Assembly (NCBI RefSeq): GCF_018343625.1
Contig: NZ_JAGYPG010000002.1
Location: forward strand, 1,159,280 to 1,223,279
DNA: 64,000 nt
Origin: Lederbergia citri
Lineage (GTDB): Bacteria > Bacillota > Bacilli > Bacillales > Bacillaceae_C
Direction: 5' to 3'
Under the pieces are notes generated by a model that saw only the letters and a list, made by a program, of their open reading frames with translations, ran no database searches and had not been told where the DNA came from. Both the position numbers and the translations under genes were made by a program. Numbering within the stretch: the first letter of the stretch is position 1; every line of letters begins with the position of its first letter. This document shows positions 7,182-14,401 of this stretch, in pieces.

Positions 7182-8603
7182 TTAATCCTTTTGCTCCAAT
7201 ACTGCCTGTAAATCAATGCCTTTTTCTTGAAGGGTTTTTAATGCCTTCGTAAAAATACTCAACTCTTTCCCAAGCTTTTCTAGTCTTTGTTTGTTAACTT
7301 CTTGTTCAAGAGCAATTTCAACTACTTTCTCTGCAAAGAAATTTACGTCCTCAGCTAAATTGTTAATTGTTTTTTGGTTGTTTTTAATAATCTCTTGGAT
7401 AAAAAATTCACGTTTCTGCGTTTTCGAACGCTCACTGCCACCTGTCAGCCATTGAATGCCTTTGTATACACCGACTCCAGCAATAACGACAACGCCAATG
7501 CCCGTTACCATGGAAGATAATCCGAGAACACCGCCAAGACCAAGTGCAGCCAACCCGGATGTAAGTCCTGCTGCACTCAATCCGACAACACTGCCGCTCA
7601 TATAGATTGCAGCAATTGGTACACCTACCGAAGCAGCTCTTGCAGACAATTCTTTCGCATTTTTAATGATTTGATCGTCTTTCACTTCTCCGCGCATTAT
7701 TTTTTCATCATTTTTAATTCCTTGTTCAATGACGGTAATCTGACTTTCATCAATATCATATCGTTCTGCTAGATTAACAATAGACTCAACTTCCAACGCA
7801 GGAGTATCAGTTCCTTTCGCCCGATGGACACGAATCATATCTTTAACTAATGAGATTTTCAAAGCATTTTCGCTTCCGCGTGGAATATTAACAATCATTC
7901 TTTCTAGCAATTCATCAATAGATAGCGAAGGTTCCGCCACATAAGAACGGATTTGATGACGCAACTCTGCATCAAAGTTCAATTGCGCCATGAGCGTCTG
8001 GATTTCAGAAAGCGACTTCGCATCAATTTCATCATTTTCATTCATGACAAATTGGACGATAGCTTTGACGTAGTTTAGTTTTACATCTTCATGCATATCT
8101 TCTAAAATCATGATTTTATCTGTTTCATCAATCAAGTCTTGATCCTTCGATTCAATCACCTTTTGTAAAAATAAATATAGTTGCTCGCCATCCACGTATA
8201 GATTGTTAACAGCAAAGGTGATCCTTTCATCGCCAACTTCAATATGTAACGTATAGTTAATTTTGTCAGGCTTGTTTTTTCTCGGAACCGCAACCTCTTC
8301 CATTTCTACTTTCGTGATCGTATTAAAATTAATATATGTAGGCTTTACAAGAATTTCTTTATAGTAAAATCCCGCCTTTGTAATAAGGAAACCATCCTTT
8401 GCACTACCAAAAGTAGTACCATCATAAAGAGCAACGACATTCGTTGCATTGATTCCTTCTCCATATGATTGAAGCGCATTTTGCAGCTTCTTCTCTGGTA
8501 TGTCCGGCTTCACATAAGCTTTTCCCATTTCTCCTACTAGCTTTGGTGCAAAGTCTGAAATGATGTCGATAAAATTCTGTGTGTCTGTAGATGTTAGTGT
8601 CAC
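7182..8603 (-). CDS. Unknown protein: PH-like N-terminus, TerB-like helical region, glycine-rich membrane hairpin (first gene of a pair)
   Basis: A 473-residue protein with no family name I can assign safely. Residues about 55-155 (ALYDGTTFGSAKDGFLIT onward) look like a bacterial PH-type beta domain. Residues 165-230 (AIVQFVMNENDEIDAKSL...) resemble TerB-like acidic helical domains. Residues 330-385 form a glycine- and alanine-rich hydrophobic hairpin (GLTSGLAALGLGGVLG), and the C terminus is coiled coil. It would sit at the inner membrane face. The start is a GTG at 8603 with GGGGGA seven bases upstream. An inverted repeat (8631-8654) lies in its leader. It is coupled to the following gene. 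Confidence 0.6.
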   Translation of the reverse strand: MTLTSTDTQNFIDIISDFAPKLVGEMGKAYVKPDIPEKKLQNALQSYGEGINATNVVALYDGTTFGSAKDGFLITKAGFYYKEILVKPTYINFNTITKVEMEEVAVPRKNKPDKINYTLHIEVGDERITFAVNNLYVDGEQLYLFLQKVIESKDQDLIDETDKIMILEDMHEDVKLNYVKAIVQFVMNENDEIDAKSLSEIQTLMAQLNFDAELRHQIRSYVAEPSLSIDELLERMIVNIPRGSENALKISLVKDMIRVHRAKGTDTPALEVESIVNLAERYDIDESQITVIEQGIKNDEKIMRGEVKDDQIIKNAKELSARAASVGVPIAAIYMSGSVVGLSAAGLTSGLAALGLGGVLGLSSMVTGIGVVVIAGVGVYKGIQWLTGGSERSKTQKREFFIQEIIKNNQKTINNLAEDVNFFAEKVVEIALEQEVNKQRLEKLGKELSIFTKALKTLQEKGIDLQAVLEQKD

Positions 8604-8630
8604 TTTTTATTCCCCCAAATTTTCAAAAAC

Positions 8631-8654
8631 TTTTATCCCATATTTAGGATAAAA
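8631..8654 (-). promoter_or_regulatory. Inverted repeat before the unknown two-gene operon
   Basis: TTTTATCC and GGATAAAA form a perfect 8-bp inverted repeat with an 8-base loop, 28 bp upstream of the GTG start. It could be an operator or a leader hairpin. It has no T-run of terminator quality. Confidence 0.5.
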
Positions 8655-8895
8655 CATTCTTTAACTCTGGTAAATGATTGATTGATAAGATAACCTACTT
8701 AACCGTTATACTTTGATAAAAACGTGGAAAGTTCCGCATCAGATTGAAATTTAAAGGAATATCCATAGGTAATTGGATTTTTACCGGTATTTTTTCTCAG
8801 TAAAGGTATTTATCAATTTTTCCATTATAATTCCCCTTTTAACTGACCAAGTTAGTTATCTAATAAAATACGACCAAAATGTATAATTCCTACTG

Positions 8896-10143
8896 TCACG
8901 GATTATAAGGATCAATCCCCTCTAAATGTTTAAATATTACATTCGGATTGTTTGGCATTTTATATCCTACCGACCATCCTCCGTATTCTTCTTTACTTTT
9001 TTCATTTAAGAAATTCGGGTCGGTACGATAGGTCACTATTAGCGCGAATTCCTTTGTATCATAAAAATGTTCGATAGTTGCAATCATTTGATTGATAGCT
9101 TCTTGTTGCTCTGGTATATTCAACGGAACTTCAGACCATATTTGAAGTGTACCTGCTTTCAGAATATCACTTTTCCCATTAGGAAAAGATCCATAATCAC
9201 CACTACCTTTAATAAAGTAACCCTCAAAAGCCATTGTTTTATACGCTCTATTTAGCATATCGTTTTCTCCGATTGACTTAGATTCATCTACAAATTGTTT
9301 ATTCGTTTTTGAAAGCTCTAAAATCGTATTAATATTGCCAGCATACAATGCATCAGAAACATTTTGGATATACGAATAATCACCTAAACCATATCCAAAC
9401 GATTGAGGGATAAGGATTTTTTCATCTTGTCCTCCTGTTGACACATCAGAAAAACTAATAAATATAGGTACGGTCGGGAATCTTTTCTTTATTTCTTCCA
9501 ATATTTCTTCTTCTTTTTTAGTATTTCTGTTTCCACTACCAATATCGAAAACGGCCTGGATAAGCTCTCCTTCATAGAAAACACCAGCTGGTACAAATAT
9601 ACTAATCTCTGGGAATTTGTCGTGTATCTCGTCGATTTCCTGACCAGTCATAATAAACTTCTTCTCGGTAACATTTACATAACCAAAATCCATCAAAGGA
9701 TAGTGTTCGTGTGCAGCAAATGGATCTTCACTTAAAGGATAGAAGCCACTTATGTCCGCATAAATATCTACTCCCACCTTTTCCGGATTAATTCCGTACG
9801 TACGAAACGTCTTTTCATTTATCAAAGAATCATTTTTATTTTCATTCGGTTCATTTACCTGTATGTTAGATTCTTCTCCGCTTCCGATTTCATTTTTATT
9901 ATCCACTGGTGGATTCCCTGCTAGCTCTTTAAAGGCAAAAGAACCAATTGCGTAGGAACCTATAACAAATACCATTACGGTCAAAATGGCAGGGACCATT
10001 TTATTGAAGGGATTATTTGAAGCACGAATTTCTCTTTTATTTAAACGTTGCAATATTCTTTTTTTGCTATCTTCGTTAAATGGGTTATTCTCAAAGACTT
10101 CATGTTCTAACGATTCTTTAATCCAATTGTTAGACTTGTCCAT
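8896..10143 (-). CDS. Membrane-anchored protein, probable regulatory partner (anti-sigma) of the ECF sigma factor
   Basis: A protein of about 415 residues with a short cytoplasmic N-terminus (KRILQRLNKREIRASNNPF), one membrane helix near residues 50-70 (MVPAILTVMVFVIGSYAIG), and a large extracytoplasmic domain. The gene overlaps the end of the ECF sigma gene by 14 bp, the usual arrangement of sigma/anti-sigma pairs. No zinc-binding HxxxCxxC motif is present, so it is not a standard ZAS-type anti-sigma factor. The external domain is unfamiliar and could sense the envelope. The start is set at 10143, with AAGGGGG 11 bases upstream. The function is inferred from context. Confidence 0.65.
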   Translation of the reverse strand: MDKSNNWIKESLEHEVFENNPFNEDSKKRILQRLNKREIRASNNPFNKMVPAILTVMVFVIGSYAIGSFAFKELAGNPPVDNKNEIGSGEESNIQVNEPNENKNDSLINEKTFRTYGINPEKVGVDIYADISGFYPLSEDPFAAHEHYPLMDFGYVNVTEKKFIMTGQEIDEIHDKFPEISIFVPAGVFYEGELIQAVFDIGSGNRNTKKEEEILEEIKKRFPTVPIFISFSDVSTGGQDEKILIPQSFGYGLGDYSYIQNVSDALYAGNINTILELSKTNKQFVDESKSIGENDMLNRAYKTMAFEGYFIKGSGDYGSFPNGKSDILKAGTLQIWSEVPLNIPEQQEAINQMIATIEHFYDTKEFALIVTYRTDPNFLNEKSKEEYGGWSVGYKMPNNPNVIFKHLEGIDPYNP

Positions 10144-10690
10144 AGTATTCATTACCCCCTTCAAGCTTTGCTTTCAATAAATTTCTCCCTCTTCGCAAGC
10201 GACTTCTAACTGTAGAATTACTCATATCTAGTAATCTACTAATTTCTTCTGTATTTAGATCGTTATAGTAATATAAAATAATAATTTCACGGTATTTAAT
10301 TGGTAAATCCATAATTGATTGTGCTAATTGTTCTGCATTAATATTTTTGTAATATTCATCCTCAGTTGATGATTCCGTATCTTTTACAAATAACTGGATT
10401 TTATCGGTAATAACTGATCTTTTTTTATAACTGCTTTTTAGGACATCCTTACATTTATTCGCTGTGATGCTGTATAACCACGTTTTGATAGAGGAAATTC
10501 CTTTATATCCATCAATTTTTTTATACACAATAATAAAGACCTCCTGGACCACTTCTTCCGCCTCTCCCCAGTCCTTCAAATATGTGTAAGCAAAGCTGGT
10601 CATGCCCTTTCCATATGTATCTATGAGTTCTTCAGCGATTCTCATCCGTTCTTCATGACTCAAAGTATCTTTCTTCATAAAATTAAACAT
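10130..10690 (-). CDS. ECF-type RNA polymerase sigma factor
   Basis: A 186-residue group IV sigma factor. Region 2 is at residues 20-95 (GEAEEVVQEVFIIVYKK, then TWLYSITANKCKDVLK). Region 4 is at 125-178 (LPIKYREIIILYYYNDLNTEEISRLLDMS), with its helix-turn-helix at ISRLLDMSNSTVRSRLRRG. It directs polymerase to stress promoters, which were not identified here. GAGAGG lies six bases before the ATG. The gene overlaps the downstream membrane protein, its likely regulator. I found no convincing autoregulated ECF promoter upstream. Confidence 0.92.
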   Translation of the reverse strand: MFNFMKKDTLSHEERMRIAEELIDTYGKGMTSFAYTYLKDWGEAEEVVQEVFIIVYKKIDGYKGISSIKTWLYSITANKCKDVLKSSYKKRSVITDKIQLFVKDTESSTEDEYYKNINAEQLAQSIMDLPIKYREIIILYYYNDLNTEEISRLLDMSNSTVRSRLRRGRNLLKAKLEGGNEYYGQV

Positions 10691-10902
10691 CGAATGCCTC
10701 TCAACCTCCCCTGATACTTTGACGACACACTAATCATTATCGACGCAAGCATCTTACAAAAAATTCTTTAAATGAAAATGATTTGGAATTCTTATTAACT
10801 ACTTATATCGATCCATCTCTGAATAATATAATTATGTACATTTTGATAATATCATGTAGATTCCTTATCCTATAAACGGATGAAACTTTCTCTTATTTTC
10901 AC

Positions 10903-10946
10903 GAAAAAAAACGTTAGACAAGACAATAGATTATCTCATCTAACGT
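10903..10946 (-). terminator. Intrinsic terminator of the ABC exporter gene
   Basis: On the minus strand a 13-bp stem with two G-T pairs (ACGTTAGATGAGA with TCTTGTCTAACGT) is followed by eight T residues. Confidence 0.85.
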
Positions 10947-10975
10947 ATAGACCACCAAAGTAGCATCCATATACA

Positions 10976-12745
10976 TCATCCAGCAGCAGTTAATCCCTCA
11001 CCAATTATCATATTCTGCTTGGAATACAACTCTTTATAATACCCATTTCTTCTAAGCAAGCTTTGATGGTTACCCTTTTCAACGATTTCACCTTTTTTCA
11101 CAACAAAAATCATATCTGCATTAACAATTGTAGAAAGCCTATGGGCAATCATGATAATTGTTTTATCTTTCTCGAATTGGCTGATTGATTCTTGAACAAG
11201 CTTTTCACTTTCATTATCTAGTGCGCTCGTTGCTTCATCTAAAATAATGAGAGAAGGATTTTTTAAAAATACACGTGCAAGGGCAATTCGCTGTTTCTGA
11301 CCGCCAGATAGCTTAATTCCTCTTTCACCAATTTCTGTATCATATTGTTGTGGTAATTCTGAAATAAAATCATGAGCGAATGCTTTTTTGGCAGCAGCGA
11401 TGATTTCCTCATCCGTCGCATCCAATTTTGCCATTTTAATATTATCTTTAATCGAGGTGCTGTATAAGAAATTATCCTGTGTCACAATCCCCATATGCTC
11501 TCTAAGACTGGCAATCGAGTAATCTTTAATATTCACTCCATCTATTAACACTTCACCCTTATTCGCATCATACATTCTTAGCAACAGTTGCAGAATGGTG
11601 CTCTTTCCGCCGCCGCTTTCGCCGACAAATGCATATGTTTTTCCCTTTTCTAATGTCAATGACATGTTTTTAATGATTTCATTTTTTCCGTCATAGGAAA
11701 AGGATACATTGTCTAGGTGAATAGCTTGATGAAATTGCTTTAAATCTATTGGCTTTTCACTTTCTGTAATAGCAGATGGTGTAAGGAAAAAGTCGAAGAT
11801 CCTTTTAAGGGCGACATTTCCTTCTACGATTGCTGGATAGGCATTCACCAAGGCTGCAACAGGACTTCTCATTTTATCCACATACGCGAAAAATGCAATC
11901 AAACTACCAATTGTTAAGCTTCCATCTATCACATATAGACTTGCGACTATCGCTACGATAAACGGTGTCATATCACTTAGAACATTAACAGAAGCTAGCA
12001 TGATTGCATTTACTCTAGCATGCTTATCTGTTAAATGATCGAAATGGGTTAAATGTTCATCCAATTGTTCCTTGTCACGCTTTTCCGCAGCAAATAATTT
12101 AGATAGAAAGGCACCCTGAATTTTTTCAAAAATAAACCCATACATTACCGACCGATACTTCATCATGTTTCGGGTGGATCTTTTAAATTTTTTAGATAAA
12201 AGATGAGCTAAAACAAATTGAAAACCGACTAACAGAACCGATAAAACGGCTAGCTTCACATTAAGAGTGACCATCACAGTGATAACAAAAAGCAGCACAA
12301 TCATTTCAATCCAGATGTTCCCAAACATCGCAGTCAAAAAGCCTCTCACCTTTTCAATATCATCGAAAAAGCGAGTTCCGATTTCTCCACTTTTATTATC
12401 TACAAAATACTTTGCATCTAAGGAATGAACCTTTTGAAAAGCATCCTTCCGAAGCTGTTTAATAATATTATTGTTTGCCTTATGAATACAAAACTGCCGT
12501 ACATATTCCATAGGGGTGCGTAGGAAAAGAAACACAATAATCATTCCTGCTGAAATGTATAAAAGTTGTTCGAGCATTTCCGTTCGGCTCAACGCTTCAT
12601 TTTGCAGCAATTGATCAAATATATACTTCAAAATTAATGGAACAAAAAGTGGAATCAGGAATCTAAATATACTTCCAATAAATCCGATAAGATACAATTT
12701 GCTAACCTGTTTCACATATGGCATAAATAATTGATAGTTGTTCAT
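10976..12745 (-). CDS. ABC exporter, fused permease and ATPase (MsbA/BmrA-like half-transporter)
   Basis: A half-transporter of 589 residues that would act as a dimer to export lipids, peptides or drugs. Residues 1-315 hold six membrane helices (ABC type 1 exporter). The nucleotide-binding domain carries Walker A GESGGGKST, signature LSGGQKQRIALARVFL, Walker B LIILDEATSALD and the H-loop MIAHRLS. The start is the ATG at 12745, since AAAGGAG lies eight bases upstream; an earlier in-frame ATG sits inside that site. Its promoter shares TGCGG direct repeats and a TACAAT box with the MacB/FtsX ABC operon promoter at 17.6 kb, suggesting joint control. The substrate is unknown. Confidence 0.9.
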   Translation of the reverse strand: MNNYQLFMPYVKQVSKLYLIGFIGSIFRFLIPLFVPLILKYIFDQLLQNEALSRTEMLEQLLYISAGMIIVFLFLRTPMEYVRQFCIHKANNNIIKQLRKDAFQKVHSLDAKYFVDNKSGEIGTRFFDDIEKVRGFLTAMFGNIWIEMIVLLFVITVMVTLNVKLAVLSVLLVGFQFVLAHLLSKKFKRSTRNMMKYRSVMYGFIFEKIQGAFLSKLFAAEKRDKEQLDEHLTHFDHLTDKHARVNAIMLASVNVLSDMTPFIVAIVASLYVIDGSLTIGSLIAFFAYVDKMRSPVAALVNAYPAIVEGNVALKRIFDFFLTPSAITESEKPIDLKQFHQAIHLDNVSFSYDGKNEIIKNMSLTLEKGKTYAFVGESGGGKSTILQLLLRMYDANKGEVLIDGVNIKDYSIASLREHMGIVTQDNFLYSTSIKDNIKMAKLDATDEEIIAAAKKAFAHDFISELPQQYDTEIGERGIKLSGGQKQRIALARVFLKNPSLIILDEATSALDNESEKLVQESISQFEKDKTIIMIAHRLSTIVNADMIFVVKKGEIVEKGNHQSLLRRNGYYKELYSKQNMIIGEGLTAAG

Positions 12746-12781
12746 CGTCCGTACTCCTTTCAATCTCTATTGATTGATGTC

Positions 12782-12857
12782 ATTGTACGGCGATTTCAGT
12801 CCTTCCTAACCGCAGTATTTATGAATTTTCCCCGCACAGTTTTTGAGTCATACCGCA
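12782..12857 (-). promoter_or_regulatory. Activator-type promoter with three TGCGG direct repeats
   Basis: On the minus strand three TGCGG elements lie at 21- and 22-bp spacing (CCGCA on the plus strand at 12810, 12832 and 12853). The nearest is 27 bases upstream of a TACAAT -10 box (12782-12787). There is no good -35 box. The same layout, and the shared spacer end AATCGCCG, precede the ABC ATPase gene at 17576. The likely reader is the LuxR-type regulator at 17798-18448, by inference. Confidence 0.65.
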
Positions 12858-12874
12858 AGTTTTTGTGGTAAGAA

Positions 12875-12905
12875 CGCAAAAAAATCTACCAAAATGGTAG
12901 ATTTT
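12875..12905 (-). terminator. Intrinsic terminator of the monooxygenase gene
   Basis: AAAATCTACC pairs with GGTAGATTTT around a five-base loop, followed by a T-run on the minus strand. Confidence 0.85.
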
Positions 12906-12929
12906 TAGAATTTGAAATAATCACTTCTA

Positions 12930-13970
12930 CTAATTTGATTCTATATGGTGAGCTAAATATTCTGCATCGTCTCCTACCCCTAATAAAAGGGCGGATCCTC
13001 TGCGATGTTGCCACGGAAGACCTAGAAAGTATAGGCCAGTGTTTTCTGTAATTCCCCTATTATGTTTTATATTGCCATTCCCATCAAAAAGGTTAGGGAT
13101 ATCTATCCACGAGTAATCTTTATTAAAACCAGTTGCCCAAATAACATTTTGCACTTTTAATGTTGATAAGTCTTCAAACTGAATTACATTTTCCTTAATA
13201 GACTTTGTTCTAGTTTTTAATTGAACTTCATTATTTTTGATTCTCTCTTTTAACTCAAAGCCAAATATTGGATCTGGTTTGTCTTTAAATTTTTTTCCGA
13301 TAAAGGAGTCTCCGTTCGCCTTTAATAGCCCTATTTTCTCACACCACCAAAAGAAGCTCTTTTTACCAATTGATAAAGGGAGAAAGCGAATTTTATGACC
13401 AATGGATAAGTATGTGTCGTGCGAATCTGATAGTTCAACAGCAATTTGTGCACCAGAATTTCCGCCTCCAACAACTAAGACAGAGCCTCGATTTAATTGT
13501 GATGGATTTTTATATTCAGAAGAATGAAGCTGAACAACGTTTTTAGGAAGGTCTTTTGCAAATGATGGGATTCTAGGAGTATGAAAAGGACCTGTTGCGA
13601 TGATTACTTTTTTAGACTTTATTTTAGAGTCATTTGTAACAATATGATATTCATTATTTTCTTTCCGAACCTTCGTCACCTTACATTTTACTTGAATAGG
13701 CAAATTAAACGTTTTAGCATATCTTTCAAGGTAATCAGCAATTTCGTTTTTCGTGGGGAAACCTGAAGGATCACCATCCAACGCCAAGCCGGGTAATGAA
13801 CTATATAACCGCGGGGTAAATAAGACTAGAGAGTCATACCTTTTTCGCCAAGCATCACCAACTGATTCATTGCTATCAAGAATCATAAAAGATAAGTGCG
13901 TTTTCCTTAAGTAATAACCCATGGCCAATCCCGCCTGGCCACCACCAATAACAACTACATCATATACCAT
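12930..13970 (-). CDS. FAD/NAD(P)H-dependent monooxygenase-like oxidoreductase (CzcO/YpdA-like)
   Basis: A 346-residue flavoprotein with two Rossmann motifs: the N-terminal FAD site GGGQAGLAMGYYL (residues 9-21) and an internal NAD(P)H site VVGGGNSGAQIAVELS (about 167-182). ATGFNKDYSW near residue 280 matches the ATG-phi motif of flavin-containing monooxygenases and CzcO-type proteins. It probably oxidises a small soft nucleophile or xenobiotic in the cytoplasm, and the name CzcO does not imply metal transport. AGGAG precedes the ATG. The gene is monocistronic with its own terminator. Confidence 0.85.
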   Translation of the reverse strand: MVYDVVVIGGGQAGLAMGYYLRKTHLSFMILDSNESVGDAWRKRYDSLVLFTPRLYSSLPGLALDGDPSGFPTKNEIADYLERYAKTFNLPIQVKCKVTKVRKENNEYHIVTNDSKIKSKKVIIATGPFHTPRIPSFAKDLPKNVVQLHSSEYKNPSQLNRGSVLVVGGGNSGAQIAVELSDSHDTYLSIGHKIRFLPLSIGKKSFFWWCEKIGLLKANGDSFIGKKFKDKPDPIFGFELKERIKNNEVQLKTRTKSIKENVIQFEDLSTLKVQNVIWATGFNKDYSWIDIPNLFDGNGNIKHNRGITENTGLYFLGLPWQHRRGSALLLGVGDDAEYLAHHIESN

Positions 13971-14160
13971 AAACTCTCTCCTACCACATTAAGTCCAGCC
14001 AACTCTTCTATCGCAAATGAAACCATGAGTACTCTATTTATAAAAAAGCATTTGCTATTTTAGTAGTTGTTCAAACTTGTTCATTAATATTTTTGTATCA
14101 TAGAAATATATTAAACATTACGTATCCACATATTCAACCTATTTGAATAAATATATCTTT

Positions 14161-14319
14161 CTAAAAAATTCCAATTAACAGTCTGTTTTTTAAAAGGAAT
14201 GTTTTTTTAGGAGGTACATCCCCACCTTTATTTGACCACATCCACGCCTGATCAGCCTTTCGCTGGCGTTCACGTTCTTCAAGCTTCATTAATTTTTCTT
14301 CAACATAGAGATTATTCAC
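14161..14319 (-). CDS. Small unrecognised protein downstream of the FtsX-type permease
   Basis: A possible 52-residue basic protein starting at a GTG at 14319 with GGGAGGGTGG upstream, a strong ribosome binding site that is the main support for the gene. The reading frame begins NNLYVEEKLMKLEERERQRK and ends with hydrophobic residues. It lies about 80 bp after the permease stop, beyond a GC-rich hairpin at 14354-14375, and could be read through from the ABC operon. I do not recognise a family. Confidence 0.45.
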   Translation of the reverse strand: MNNLYVEEKLMKLEERERQRKADQAWMWSNKGGDVPPKKTFLLKNRLLIGIF

Positions 14320-14353
14320 GGTTACCACCCTCCCTCGTACCATCCTTCGTTTT

Positions 14354-14375
14354 GGGCGGAAATTTCATTCCGCCC
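14354..14375 (-). repeat. GC-rich hairpin between ABC permease and small ORF
   Basis: A perfect inverted repeat, GGGCGGAA and TTCCGCCC with a six-base loop, between two minus-strand genes. It lacks a T-run on the minus strand, so it may be a transcript-stabilising or processing hairpin, not a terminator. Confidence 0.6.
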
Positions 14376-14401
14376 CTTAGCTTTGTATAATAATTTCTTA
14401 A

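Noticed and set aside
10691..10800. Autoregulated ECF promoter
   Set aside because: CGTC elements exist on the minus strand, but no matching -35 motif is present at the usual spacing.
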